The notes beneath the pieces are model-generated. The model saw nothing but the letters and a program-made list of their open reading frames with translations. It was not told where the DNA came from and made no database searches. 64,000 bases of DNA from Cognatilysobacter xinjiangensis (GTDB taxonomy: Bacteria > Pseudomonadota > Gammaproteobacteria > Xanthomonadales > Xanthomonadaceae): contig NZ_BMXY01000001.1 of assembly GCF_014651995.1 (NCBI RefSeq), positions 682,001 through 746,000 of the forward strand, written 5' to 3'. The translations under genes were made by a program, and so were the position numbers. Within the stretch, counting starts at the first letter, position 1. Each line of letters begins with the position of its first letter. This document shows, one piece after another, positions 48,299 through 56,554 of the stretch.

Positions 48299-49063
48299 GT
48301 GCGCGTCGTGGCACAAGGGAAAACTCGCTATCTAGATGTGGTGCCGTGCAGCGCCAGGCGAGTCTTTGAAGACCCTCGTTACAAGGATTCCGTTGCCGCG
48401 GAGACGTGGCAAGTTGCTCCGAGGCTTGTAACCGATGACCGCATGCGGTCGGTCTGGGTGATGATTGAGCGCGCCGCGGGGGCGCCGGGTGGCTACTTCG
48501 GGTCGGACTGGGCAGTCACCTTCCTGCTCGGTGCACTGTATGCATTCGATCGTGCCGCCACTGATGACCCTTGGGAGCAGAAGACGCAGCGGGAGCGCCG
48601 GGAGTGGATGGCAAAGATGGATGCCGCGGTTGATGTGCTGGAATCACTCGCCACTGAAGGTCCCGCACCGGCCGAGGCTCTACCGTTTCCGGTGCTACGC
48701 GACCTGCTGAGAAAGCTGGGCGTCGGTGTCCGCGGCGTTGCGCCGAATGGAACTGCCTATTCGGAAGGGTCCAATACGGTGGACCACAGTCAGCTCTGGG
48801 ACCTGTCCAGAAATGAATGGTCGATCCCAGAAGCGCTCAGACACTATCGCGAGCAGTGCCATAGATCGTGGATTGAGCAGCCTCTGAGCAAGCCACGAGA
48901 CATAAAGGCTCCGAGGGCACGCTTCATCATCAATCTGTCTGATTGGCTAGTGTCGAACTACGGGGCGCCGCTGCAGGACGCTATAGCGACGACCGCGGAG
49001 GTGATGTTCGACGACGACGCCATCAATGTTCGACTGGTTCGTCGACTAACCACCGGACGGTAA
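48299..49063 (+). CDS. Hypothetical protein of the element, 254 residues
   Basis: GTG 48299. A soluble protein with mixed alpha/beta character and no recognised domain (VWVMIERAAGAPGGYFGSDW, then LRKLGVGVRGVAPNG). Codon use is less GC-biased than in the chromosome, which fits foreign origin. It stands between the small-gene pair and the AlpA-like regulator with 112 bp after it. Function unknown. Confidence 0.6.
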   Translation: MRVVAQGKTRYLDVVPCSARRVFEDPRYKDSVAAETWQVAPRLVTDDRMRSVWVMIERAAGAPGGYFGSDWAVTFLLGALYAFDRAATDDPWEQKTQRERREWMAKMDAAVDVLESLATEGPAPAEALPFPVLRDLLRKLGVGVRGVAPNGTAYSEGSNTVDHSQLWDLSRNEWSIPEALRHYREQCHRSWIEQPLSKPRDIKAPRARFIINLSDWLVSNYGAPLQDAIATTAEVMFDDDAINVRLVRRLTTGR

Positions 49064-49175
49064 CCGGCAGGATTTTTCCGGCGCCGGAGAAAATCCTGCC
49101 TCTTACGCGAATACTCCAGCGGACAACCTGCACCTACAGCAACGGGCATACCGCCCAACACAGTAGGAGCAGGCA

Positions 49176-49382
49176 GTGGCACGCAGGCTACAGACGGTTT
49201 CTCAGTTCGCTGCGGAGCGAGGCTTCACGGAGCCCTCGATTCGCTGGTGGATCTTCAACGCGGCGGCGAACGGCATGCAAGCGCTCGGCGTCGTCATGCG
49301 GATCGGGCGCCGCGTCTATATCGACCCCGAGAAGTTCGACGCTTGGCTGGAGGCGCAGCAGCCTCAGGCTGGTGCCGCGTGA
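49176..49382 (+). CDS. AlpA/excisionase-like DNA-binding protein
   Basis: A 68-residue protein starting at GTG 49176. The sequence reads as a winged helix-turn-helix of the excisionase/AlpA type: VSQFAAERGFTEPSIRWWIF, then MRIGRRVYIDPEKFDAWLEA. Such proteins act as directionality factor for excision or as early activators in phage satellites. It lies directly upstream of, and overlaps, the small gene before the RepA-like ATPase, so it heads the replication operon. Confidence 0.75.
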   Translation: MARRLQTVSQFAAERGFTEPSIRWWIFNAAANGMQALGVVMRIGRRVYIDPEKFDAWLEAQQPQAGAA

Positions 49383-49615
49383 CAGGGGCGGATGCTCTGC
49401 GCGCCTATCAGGCCCTCTATCAGCCCTCGGCTGAGCAGTTGCGCCGTTACCTGCCCGAGCTGGGCGAAAGTCTCGCGGCGCAGCTTGACGAGCTTCACAA
49501 GCGTCCCTGCGCCGATCGATGCGACCGCCTCGCCGTGAACCTCGAGGGCGCACTCCTGCACGTCCGCCGTTACCGCGAGCGCCTCCTAGTCGAAGGGGAG
49601 GGGCATGGCGAATGA
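49379..49615 (+). CDS. Small hypothetical protein of the replication operon, 78 residues
   Basis: GTG 49379 overlaps the previous stop by 4 bp, and the 3' end overlaps the RepA-like gene by 11 bp. Helical throughout (LRAYQALYQPSAEQLRRYLP, then LAVNLEGALLHVRRYRERLL). The tight overlap on both sides supports it as a real gene. No family recognised. Confidence 0.65.
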   Translation: MTGADALRAYQALYQPSAEQLRRYLPELGESLAAQLDELHKRPCADRCDRLAVNLEGALLHVRRYRERLLVEGEGHGE

Positions 49616-50582
49616 GCGCGCAAACGTGGTGCCCCTCGCCAGCCCTGCGCCGGCGCGGAAGCCCGTCGTCGGTTTCGCCCGGGCCGACTCCATCCAGATC
49701 CAGCCGATCGACTGGCTGATCGACGGATGGATCGCAAAGGACTCGCTCGCTGGCCTCGTCGGTCCCTCCGGGTCGTGCAAAAGCTTCCTGGCGATCGATT
49801 GGGCCTGCCGGGTCGCCACGGGCACGCCGTGGAATGGGTGCGACGTGCAGCGCGGTGCGGTGTTCGTCATCGCAGGCGAGGGCAGGAACGGGCTCCGCAA
49901 GCGCATCGAAGGCTGGTCGTTCCACACGGGCGTCTCGATCGAGGGCGCGCCGCTTTTCATCGCGTCGACCATGCCGCCGCTCGCGGACGGCTTTGGTGGG
50001 GTGCACGTCATCGCCGAGATCGAGGAGCTGACGGACGAGCTGTTCTTCAACTGCGGTGGCATCGAGCCGTCCCTGATCGTGATCGACACCGTTGCACGTG
50101 CGATGGCCGGGAAGAACGAGAACAGCGCCCAGGACGTTGGCGAGCTGATCGCTTGCATGGACCTGCTGCGAGACCGCTGGGGCGCCACGGTGCTGGCGGT
50201 GCATCACACGGGACACGACGCCTCAGGCCGTGCGCGCGGGTCCAGCAGCTTCTATGCCGCGCTCGACAGCGAGGTACTGATGAAGCCGCGGGCCAACGCG
50301 CTGGAGCTGAAGCAGACCAAGGCGAAGGACTGGCAGCCACCGCACCCGATCCTGCTCAAGCCGTCGCCTGTGTTCGTGACTGTGCCCGGCACCGACACGC
50401 AGACCACGACGCTGGTGCTGATGAATGGTGGAAAGGCCGAGCGTCCGGCAGACCGAGACGGCGCTGTGCGTGAGCTGCGCGAGCAGGGGCTCAGCGTGCG
50501 GGCGATCGGCAAGGAGCTGGAGATGTCCAAGTCTGCTGTCGAGCGTGCGCTCAAGCGGCTTGGCGAGGAGGTCGAGCCATGA
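49605..50582 (+). CDS. RepA-like AAA family ATPase/replicative helicase
   Basis: A 325-residue protein of the AAA_25 (plasmid RepA/RecA-like) type. Walker A is GPSGSCKS at residues 53-60, unusual in having Cys where Gly is normal before the Lys. Walker B is PSLIVIDTVAR (about 158-168), and the sensor region VLAVHHTGHDASGRARGSSSFYAALD matches the family. A C-terminal helix-turn-helix follows (LREQGLSVRAIGKELEMSKS). It probably drives replication of the excised element. GGGACA repeats directly downstream may be its origin. Confidence 0.85.
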   Translation: MANERANVVPLASPAPARKPVVGFARADSIQIQPIDWLIDGWIAKDSLAGLVGPSGSCKSFLAIDWACRVATGTPWNGCDVQRGAVFVIAGEGRNGLRKRIEGWSFHTGVSIEGAPLFIASTMPPLADGFGGVHVIAEIEELTDELFFNCGGIEPSLIVIDTVARAMAGKNENSAQDVGELIACMDLLRDRWGATVLAVHHTGHDASGRARGSSSFYAALDSEVLMKPRANALELKQTKAKDWQPPHPILLKPSPVFVTVPGTDTQTTTLVLMNGGKAERPADRDGAVRELREQGLSVRAIGKELEMSKSAVERALKRLGEEVEP

Positions 50583-50983
50583 GTCGAATCGGCGTCTCGG
50601 ACCACTGTCCCACGTCCCCTGTCTCTAGACAGGGGAGCGGGACGGGACAGTTGGGTGTCTCGCGGGACAGCGTGTCCCGGGACAGCGTGGGACAAGCGGG
50701 ACAGGTCCGACTTTCAGTTTTGGAGATGCGAAAAAATGACTTGGCGGGCGGCTTCCGCCGTCTCGGTCGTGGACTTCCGACCCGCCCAGGGTGGGGGAAG
50801 AGTTCACAGCCCTTGCGGACGGACACCGCCGCCGAAGGTTTCTACGTGCATCCCCAATTCAAAAGACGACCCCCCTCGGGAGGGGTGAGAGCTAAGTCTG
50901 GCGCGGCTTTCGGGTACACCGCGCCGACCATCGCTTTGTGCCAAACCCTAACAATTTTCTTTTCCCGCCATGGGCGCCACTAA
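50579..50983 (+). CDS. Weakly supported reading frame over the repeat region, 134 residues
   Basis: ATG 50579 overlaps the RepA-like stop (ATGA) and the frame ends inside the next gene. Composition is Ser/Gly/Arg-rich with no ordered pattern, and its first third is encoded by the GGGACA repeats. A competing frame (ATG 50735, MTWRAASAVSVVDFRP) covers part of the same stretch. The region may be mainly non-coding origin DNA. Confidence 0.3.
   Translation: MSRIGVSDHCPTSPVSRQGSGTGQLGVSRDSVSRDSVGQAGQVRLSVLEMRKNDLAGGFRRLGRGLPTRPGWGKSSQPLRTDTAAEGFYVHPQFKRRPPSGGVRAKSGAAFGYTAPTIALCQTLTIFFSRHGRH
50605..50704 (+). repeat. GGGACA repeats and palindrome, candidate replication origin
   Basis: Five direct copies of GGGACA(G) start at 50644, 50664, 50679, 50689 and 50698. 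An inverted copy CTGTCCC lies at 50605-50611 and a perfect palindrome CCCCTGTCT-CT-AGACAGGGG at 50616-50635. The spacings of 20, 15, 10 and 9 bp and the position right after the RepA-like gene resemble iterons. The same hexamer occurs at both ends of the element. Confidence 0.55.
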
Positions 50984-51305
50984 GCGAGTCGCCTGCGATG
51001 TCTGCGGCCATCCGATCGGCCAGCCGGCCACCGGTCGAGCCCGTCGCTACTGCTGCAGCGCCTGCCGAGTCAAAGCCTGGCGCAACCGAAACATCATCCG
51101 CGCCGCCCTGCACGAGATCAGGTCGGCCATGTCTGAGGAGACACCCAATGTCGGAACACCCGGAAGCCCGAGCCTTTGTGACCGCTGCGGGCGCGCTTTG
51201 CGAGACGCTGGTGCAGGAACTGACGCGACAGCACCCGGAGATGGCGCAAGGCGTCTGCCAAGCGTTGGAGAACGGTCATCGAATGCTGATCGCGATGGAG
51301 TGTGA
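50970..51305 (+). CDS. Zinc-ribbon-like small protein
   Basis: The first 70 residues look real: a possible zinc site C9-x2-C12...C28-C-x3-C32 (VACDVCGHPI, then RRYCCSACRVKAWRNR), a pattern known from small phage and plasmid proteins. After about residue 60 the frame overlaps the next gene for 158 bp and its composition looks like a shadow, so the natural C terminus may be shorter, or a frameshift may have removed the stop. Confidence 0.5.
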   Translation: MGATKRVACDVCGHPIGQPATGRARRYCCSACRVKAWRNRNIIRAALHEIRSAMSEETPNVGTPGSPSLCDRCGRALRDAGAGTDATAPGDGARRLPSVGERSSNADRDGV

Positions 51306-51420
51306 CGCTGCGGGTACGCGCGTCGGCCTGTGCACGGTCGACGACTACCAGAAGCTGCGATGGGTAATCGCTGTGCCGTCGAAACCGCCTTCGGGCAGCG
51401 TTTCGTCACTCGCGCATTGA
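51148..51420 (+). CDS. Small hypothetical protein of the element, 90 residues
   Basis: ATG 51148 follows GAGGAGACACCCA. Reads as a compact folded protein (MSEHPEARAFVTAAGALCET, then GVCQALENGHRMLIAMECD and GLCTVDDYQKLRWVIAV). It lies 73 bp before the capsid gene. No family recognised. Confidence 0.55.
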   Translation: MSEHPEARAFVTAAGALCETLVQELTRQHPEMAQGVCQALENGHRMLIAMECDAAGTRVGLCTVDDYQKLRWVIAVPSKPPSGSVSSLAH

Positions 51421-51493
51421 GTTTTGTATCACCAGCGCGTTGAGCATCTGCAGCTCGACGCGCATCGTGATCGAAACATCGGAGACACGACAA

Positions 51494-52726
51494 ATGCGCA
51501 ACCAGAACCGTATGCCCGCGATCGATCTCGGCCCCGCGTTCGACCGCTACGAGGCGTCGGGCCTGAGCCGCCCCAACAATGTCCATGCTGGCGCATCCGA
51601 CGAGGAGCTGATTCCGGCGATGGTCGAGGCGGCAAAGCAGTTCAAGGCCACGACGCAGCGTGTCCAGGAGATCGAACAGCGCATCGCCGCGAGCGGTGGC
51701 GCCGAAGTCGCGAACCGCCTGGCGACCATCGAGCAGATTGTCGCGAGGATCGACCAGGGCGGCGGTAGTGGCTCGGCGCCGGCTCCTCGCGCCTGGTCGG
51801 ATGACCTCGTGGCGAACGAGCGCTTCAACGCCTTCGTGAAGGAAGGCGCAGGCAAGGCCCGCTTCGACGTGCAGGCCGCGGTGACCTCGGCCACCGGCTC
51901 TGGCGGCGACCTGGTCCAGCGCCAGCGCATCGGCATCTCCAACCTGCCGCAGCGCCGCCTGCGCGTGCGCGACGTGCTGCCGGTGAGCTCGACGACCAGC
52001 AACATGCTCGAGTTCCTCAAGCAGAAGACGCGCACGAACAACGCCGCGATGGTGGCCGAGGGCGCGCTCAAGCCCGAGAGCGTGCTGGCGTGGGAGGCAG
52101 CGACCGCGCCGGTGCGCACGCTGGCGACGCTGCTGCCGGCGACCAAGCAGATCTTCGACGACGCGCCGCAGTTCCAGAGCCTGGTCGACAACCAGCTCCG
52201 CTACATGCTCGCGGAGAAGGAAGAGGCGCAACTGCTGATGGGCGACGGCACGGGCCAGAACCTGCTGGGCCTGTTCTCGCAGGCGACCGCGTACTCCGCG
52301 CCGTTCGATCCGGCCGGCACCGAGACCATGCTCGACGTGCTGCTGCTCGCGATGGCGCAGCTCGCGCAGACCGGCTACGAGACGGACTTCATCATCGTCA
52401 ATCCGCTGGACTGGACGCGGATGCAGATGCTCAAGGACGGCGACGGTCGCTACCTCGGCAACGGTCCGTTCTCGGACGCCGACGTCGCGCGCCTGTGGCA
52501 GACGCCGGTGGTCCCCACGCAGGGCATGACGGTCGACAAGTTCCTGGTCGGCTCGCGCCTGGCCGGCGAGATCCGCGACCGCCAGCAGGCCGTCGTCGAG
52601 ATCAGCTTCGACCACGAGGACTTCTTCGCTCGCAACATGGTCATGTTCCGCGCCGAGGAGCGTCTCGGCCTCGCGGTGTATCGCCCGGAGGCGCTGATCG
52701 CTGGCGACTTCGGCAACGTGACCTGA
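51494..52726 (+). CDS. HK97-family phage major capsid protein
   Basis: A 410-residue capsid protein. ATG 51494 follows GGAGACACGACAA. The N-terminal delta/scaffold-like region (about 35-95) is coiled coil (KATTQRVQEIEQRIAASGG). The HK97 fold follows: TSATGSGGDLVQRQRIGISN, LRVRDVLPVSSTTSNMLEFL, ATLLPATKQIFDDAPQFQSL, EAQLLMGDGTGQNLLGL, DFIIVNPLDWTRMQMLKDGD and FARNMVMFRAEERLGLAVYR. Size is normal and the frame intact. No prohead protease, portal or terminase gene is seen near it, which is unusual. Confidence 0.92.
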   Translation: MRNQNRMPAIDLGPAFDRYEASGLSRPNNVHAGASDEELIPAMVEAAKQFKATTQRVQEIEQRIAASGGAEVANRLATIEQIVARIDQGGGSGSAPAPRAWSDDLVANERFNAFVKEGAGKARFDVQAAVTSATGSGGDLVQRQRIGISNLPQRRLRVRDVLPVSSTTSNMLEFLKQKTRTNNAAMVAEGALKPESVLAWEAATAPVRTLATLLPATKQIFDDAPQFQSLVDNQLRYMLAEKEEAQLLMGDGTGQNLLGLFSQATAYSAPFDPAGTETMLDVLLLAMAQLAQTGYETDFIIVNPLDWTRMQMLKDGDGRYLGNGPFSDADVARLWQTPVVPTQGMTVDKFLVGSRLAGEIRDRQQAVVEISFDHEDFFARNMVMFRAEERLGLAVYRPEALIAGDFGNVT

Positions 52727-52908
52727 TGGAGCCTTTCGACTCATTCCGGACGGGCTTCCGCCCGCAGGTGCATGCCCTCGAGACCGATGAGGAGTATCTC
52801 GAGGCGTACAAGCGCTGGCGCGCCGGATGGCGCAGCAGCGGCCCACCGGAAAGCGAGTCTTCCGGCGCCGAATCCGAGCCGATCGACGGCTCGGGCAGCG
52901 GCACCTAG
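52726..52908 (+). CDS. Small acidic hypothetical protein after the capsid gene, 60 residues
   Basis: ATG 52726 shares a base with the capsid stop, so the genes are coupled. Contains a short helix (ALETDEEYLEAYKRWRAG) and a Ser/Gly/Glu-rich tail. It could be a capsid-associated factor because of its position; nothing in the sequence proves it. The following 254 bp hold only short frames, including a 28-codon one at 53116 behind TAGGAGG. Confidence 0.55.
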   Translation: MEPFDSFRTGFRPQVHALETDEEYLEAYKRWRAGWRSSGPPESESSGAESEPIDGSGSGT

Positions 52909-53162
52909 AACCATCGAGGCGTGTGCGCCGGCAGCGTCCGCGCCTCGACGGGGTTGTCACTGCCAACCCCAAGCCGACCAGCCGTGAGTGTCGGCTACTC
53001 CAAAACAACCACGGCAGCCCGGGCCGTTGCATAGCCGCGTAGCGGACGTGTCGCTTGATCACCAAGCGTGACGTAAGGAGCAGTGGTGACCGGGCATCTT
53101 TTCTAGGAGGCCGACATGACTAACCGTCGGCGTCTCATCCTCCCAATGCAAGGAGAAGGACC

Positions 53163-53327
53163 ATTTCTGGCTCGACTATCGGTGGCTTTGTCGGTGGGGT
53201 AATTGGCTGGGTCGCCTCGGGCTTCAACCCTGCGGGCTTCCAGTGGGGCTTCATGATTGGGCCGGCGGAAGGCGGCTACGTCGACGTGGCGCCGGGTGAC
53301 AGTGAGGAAGCCCATGAGCATCTGTAA
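53163..53327 (+). CDS. Gly-rich hydrophobic peptide with a possible ATT start
   Basis: A 54-codon frame with strong internal order: SGSTIGGFVGGVIGWVASGF, then GFQWGFMIGPAEGGYVD. Gly-rich hydrophobic repeats of this kind occur at the N terminus of phage virion proteins. There is no ATG, GTG or TTG in a suitable place; ATT 53163 lies 7 bp after AGGAG (53151-53155) and is the best start. It overlaps the next gene by 14 bp. A truncated remnant of a longer phage gene is the alternative. Confidence 0.4.
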   Translation: MSGSTIGGFVGGVIGWVASGFNPAGFQWGFMIGPAEGGYVDVAPGDSEEAHEHL

Positions 53328-53904
53328 CGTTTACCTGGATGGTGACCGGGCGCTGCTCGCGGTCGACACGGCCGGCCGGGACTTGGCTGGAAAGCCGGGC
53401 GAGTGGAGCAAGCTGGAGATCGTGCCCCACGCCGGCGTGGCGCTCGGCTTTCGCGGCGAGCGGGTGCTGTGCTTCCAGGTGCTGGCGCAGGTCCACATGG
53501 TGCCCGGCGGCGAATCATTCGACGCGCTGGAGGCGTCCATGGGCGCGCGTCTGAAATGGGCGCTAGACGCATTCCGCGCCAACGTAAAGCCTGCCCTTGT
53601 GGCGGCCTCAGAGTGCGAAGTGATGCTCGTCGGCTGGTCGGCCAAGCGCGGCAGGATGGCGGCGGTCGGCTTCTACCTGGCGGCCGGTGGGAAGGGCTTC
53701 GAACGCAGCGAGGTCCAGCACTGCCGGCTAGCGCCTAACGTTAAGGATCCGCCGGTACCGACCGACGGCGCGGAAATGCAAGCTGTCGCTCGACTGCAGG
53801 TGGCTGAGATCCGGTCTCGTAGTGATGCGCCTATCGGCGGTCGGCTGCTAGTCGCAGAGATTTGGCCAGGCCGCGTCGAGCTTTCGTATCGCGGGAACAT
53901 TTAA
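53314..53904 (+). CDS. Hypothetical protein of the element, 196 residues, N terminus reminiscent of Ntn-hydrolases
   Basis: ATG 53314 follows GTGAGGAAGCCC. The first strand pair (MSICNVYLDGDRALLAVDTA) and the helix FDALEASMGARLKWALDAFR are reminiscent of proteasome-like folds in some phage proteins, but no catalytic N-terminal Thr/Ser/Cys can be assigned with confidence. The rest is alpha/beta. It is the last gene of the rightward capsid operon. Confidence 0.6.
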   Translation: MSICNVYLDGDRALLAVDTAGRDLAGKPGEWSKLEIVPHAGVALGFRGERVLCFQVLAQVHMVPGGESFDALEASMGARLKWALDAFRANVKPALVAASECEVMLVGWSAKRGRMAAVGFYLAAGGKGFERSEVQHCRLAPNVKDPPVPTDGAEMQAVARLQVAEIRSRSDAPIGGRLLVAEIWPGRVELSYRGNI

Positions 53905-54025
53905 CGTCCAGCGCATGCAAGTGCCGCCACGCGTAGACGAATACCCAAAAGGCGCCGACGAATCTAACGCCGAGTATTGTTACGTCTCAGCGCGTGGCGG
54001 CTGTCGCTGCGCGACAGAAAAAATG

Positions 54026-54655
54026 TCACTTTGTTAGACCCGAATTGCGTTGAGCTACTTTGCAGAGCTCAATTAGCACCAACGTGTCGCGATGGAGATT
54101 CCTGAGTGCCGGAATCATTGTGTCAATGTTTTTGTCGCGCTCCTCTACGTCCACTTCTCGAAGTGCATTAGGGAGTTCTTGAAGGGCGGCGCATGAACCC
54201 GCGAGACGGACCAATCTTGCCGCGTCTGGGTTGCCGATCACGTGGAGACGATCGAAATGTGCGTCCAGTGACGGTACGCCGATCCGTAGGAACTCGGCCC
54301 GGATCTCCTTCCAAGGGTCTCCTTCCGGGCGCGAACTGCTCTTGAGAGCGGGCAAAAGCTCATCAGCGATCCGCTTCAACGCCAAATCTGTATAGCTTAG
54401 TTCCGTCACGAAGCGAATCAGCAGTAAGTCCCGTTCGCCACGGTCATGAGCGGCGCGTTTGGCTTCACCATCCTGCTGCAAAGCAACGGCTCGCTCGGAC
54501 AGCCCTACCGCTTGCTCGGACACCTGGTGGGTACGGCGAGAAAGCTGGTAAACGGCGAGGCCTAGGCCTAGTGAAATTGCAGCCGCAACGTAGTCGGCGA
54601 CCGTACCCCACGCCGGCTCCAGCGGGCACAAGCTAAAGTCCATCGACTTCCCCAA
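54026..54655 (-). CDS. Membrane-anchored coiled-coil hypothetical protein, 209 residues
   Basis: The only minus-strand gene in the element. One N-terminal membrane helix (about 18-38, VADYVAAAISLGLGLAVYQL) is followed by a charged coiled segment and a helical domain with a Leu-rich C terminus. ATG 54655 or 54643. Codon use is clearly less GC-rich than the host. Its position among accessory genes at the end of the element and its single-anchor design resemble exclusion or abortive-infection proteins; this is inference. Confidence 0.6.
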   Translation of the reverse strand: MGKSMDFSLCPLEPAWGTVADYVAAAISLGLGLAVYQLSRRTHQVSEQAVGLSERAVALQQDGEAKRAAHDRGERDLLLIRFVTELSYTDLALKRIADELLPALKSSSRPEGDPWKEIRAEFLRIGVPSLDAHFDRLHVIGNPDAARLVRLAGSCAALQELPNALREVDVEERDKNIDTMIPALRNLHRDTLVLIELCKVAQRNSGLTK

Positions 54656-54824
54656 GTCGAAACTGTTGGCTAGATCTTCTCATGATCAAGTGACTGCTTT
54701 ACGTGCGCACGTGCCGTCAACCGTGCGCAGTGCAGCACTGTTTCAGGCGCTCTACCGCCTTCGCTCGGCATAAATTCGCAGCGTGGGCTCAGCCCCTGCG
54801 ACGCGAGCCGGGATACTCCCGGGT

Positions 54825-55046
54825 ATGAATCGGCACCCTGACCTCCGGTACCGCCGCACCGAGAACATGGTCGAGTGCCGCCTGCGCGGCGCTCGGATCG
54901 CCTACGCGAGCGCAATGAAGGACGGGCGCTGGCAGTTGCGGTGCCATGGCGACGACTACCCAAGCTGGCACGACGACTACGAGTCCTGCCTCAAGGAAAT
55001 GGCCTACTGGGCGCGCAAGTACGCCTGGGCGCAGGTCCGACGCTGA
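54825..55046 (+). CDS. Small hypothetical protein of the element, 73 residues
   Basis: ATG 54825. Rich in Trp, Tyr, Arg and Asp (RLRGARIAYASAMKDGRWQL, then YPSWHDDYESCLKEMAYWAR). Compact and plausible as a folded protein; no family recognised. A longer in-frame start at 54783 is less likely. Confidence 0.5.
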   Translation: MNRHPDLRYRRTENMVECRLRGARIAYASAMKDGRWQLRCHGDDYPSWHDDYESCLKEMAYWARKYAWAQVRR

Positions 55047-55192
55047 TCTCGGAGAAATCCGACAGACCGGCTAAGCCCGACGCTGCAATCTGACGTTGCC
55101 CCGCGCGGGGTTCAGGGGAGACCCGAAGGCAGGCGCCGATAACCGCGCGGGGCTCTAAGATTGCTGCCAATTTCTAGTGCTTCGAGGCTGGC

Positions 55193-55933
55193 GTGAGCGA
55201 CGACCAAAAGGATATCGACGACAGCGTCACCCGGGCCCTTTTCATCGCCGGGTCGTCATACGTAGTTGCTGTTATCGCTCTAGTCGCATATGTCATCCGC
55301 TTCGGTAAGCGAGAGTGGGGTGACGTAGATCAATGGGGCCTCTTCGGAGACTTCTTGGGGGGCGTAGTAAATCCTGCCGTGGGCATTGCTACGGCACTAC
55401 TTGTCGTCTTTACGCTCAAAGTTACGCGTACAGAGGCCCATCGGACGCGGCAGCAGTTAGACGATCAGCTGAACCTCCTGCGTAAGCAACATCGTCTTGG
55501 AGAAATGCTGAAGCGTCTTGATGGCGCGATGGATGAGTGGCGACGGTTAATGGAGCGCCCGGTACGTCGATTGGTAATCTACAACGGCAGCCAGCTAACC
55601 GAGGTTTCAACCTGGCAAACGCTTGGCGACGCTATCGACTCAGAGCAGTTCAGAAACCAGATCTGGGCTACCGTCGCTGTCCCTGCAGAGGCCGGCAAGG
55701 CGAGGGCGGCTTGGGAGCCGATCGTCAACGATGCCCGCCACCTCCTTCACGAGATTGCGGCCTATTGCAATGCGTACGAAGTAGAAGCAGGCAACCGCAC
55801 GGTCGCCGACTACTATCGCCGGCGCTTGGCATATGGTGTTTTGACGATCGATGCGATGGGCTTGCTGCCGGTCACCGTGAGGAATGCGATGGACTTTGAG
55901 GAGCTCGAAGTTCGATCGCTCCAGCGTAGCTAG
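55193..55933 (+). CDS. Putative phage abortive infection (putAbiC-like) membrane protein
   Basis: A 246-residue protein starting at GTG 55193. Two membrane helices (about 17-35 and 56-78) flank the motif WGLFGDFLGGVVNP at 48-61, which I recognise as typical of the putative abortive-infection (putAbiC-like) family. A coiled-coil and helical cytoplasmic domain follows. Codon use is distinctly AT-richer than the chromosome. As an accessory gene at the edge of a satellite it could protect the host against competing phages. The family is defined by similarity and its mechanism is unknown. Confidence 0.65.
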   Translation: MSDDQKDIDDSVTRALFIAGSSYVVAVIALVAYVIRFGKREWGDVDQWGLFGDFLGGVVNPAVGIATALLVVFTLKVTRTEAHRTRQQLDDQLNLLRKQHRLGEMLKRLDGAMDEWRRLMERPVRRLVIYNGSQLTEVSTWQTLGDAIDSEQFRNQIWATVAVPAEAGKARAAWEPIVNDARHLLHEIAAYCNAYEVEAGNRTVADYYRRRLAYGVLTIDAMGLLPVTVRNAMDFEELEVRSLQRS

Positions 55934-56554
55934 CAAGCTAGCCTCGCGGTCTGGGCGTAGCCGGGTGCTTCTGCCCCGCCACGTCCTGTTCCATAGCCAC
56001 TACCTGCGCGTCGCCTTCGATTGCTCCGCGATCCTGACCGTGGCGCCGACCCGCCAGCTGAGCACATAAACGGCGGGAGCCCTGCGCCCCCGCCGCACTA
56101 CCTCAGGATGCGAGATAGAGCCAGAGCGAAGCGAGAAGCTTCGCGAGCTGGCGCAGGTCTATCTCGACCTTAAACTGGAGCTTGAACATGTCGTTCTCAC
56201 GGCATGTGGGCACTCCAGGCCGGCCCAGAGCACCCGTTGGGATGCCTGGCGTTCTTTATCGTCGCGTTGCTACGACGTCGCGGTCTGCTGTCGCGATCAG
56301 CTCGCGCGAGTTCGAAGGTTCCGCTCCGCTTGGCTGGGCCGAAATAGCTGGCTTGCCTAACAAGTCAGCATGCTTTTTAGCGTCCGCAAGGACGAGGTTC
56401 CGGTGGCCAGCTGCATCGCTTCCGCCCCATTGAGCAGCCGCTAAGCCACCCCGACTCCCCCGCTAAGGTTCGTCTAAGCCACCGTAGCGGCCTACGGTCA
56501 CCATACCGCCTGCCCGTCACACAGTCAGGGCTTGACTCGGCCGCCTGTCGGCGT
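55934..56554. other. Right end of the element without a convincing gene
   Basis: No frame here combines a ribosome site, an ordered sequence and a sensible start. A weak 7-bp hairpin (CGGCGGG / CCCGCCG) lies near 56071-56094. One frame from 56112 to about 56200 reads like a short coiled coil (EIEPERSEKLRELAQVYLDL) but lacks a start codon and may be a gene remnant. Confidence 0.5.

Noticed and set aside
50605-50704. CRISPR-like interpretation of the short repeats
   Set aside because: The repeat is only 6-7 bp with irregular spacing of 9-20 bp and no spacers; an iteron or binding-site array fits better. No CRISPR array was seen anywhere in the window.
51047-53065. A 672-codon minus-strand frame over the capsid gene
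   Set aside because: The plus strand encodes a clear HK97 capsid protein; the antisense product has no recognisable fold.
56182-56433. An 83-codon frame near the right end of the element
   Set aside because: Composition is Arg/Ser/Pro-rich without order and there is no ribosome site; kept as non-coding.
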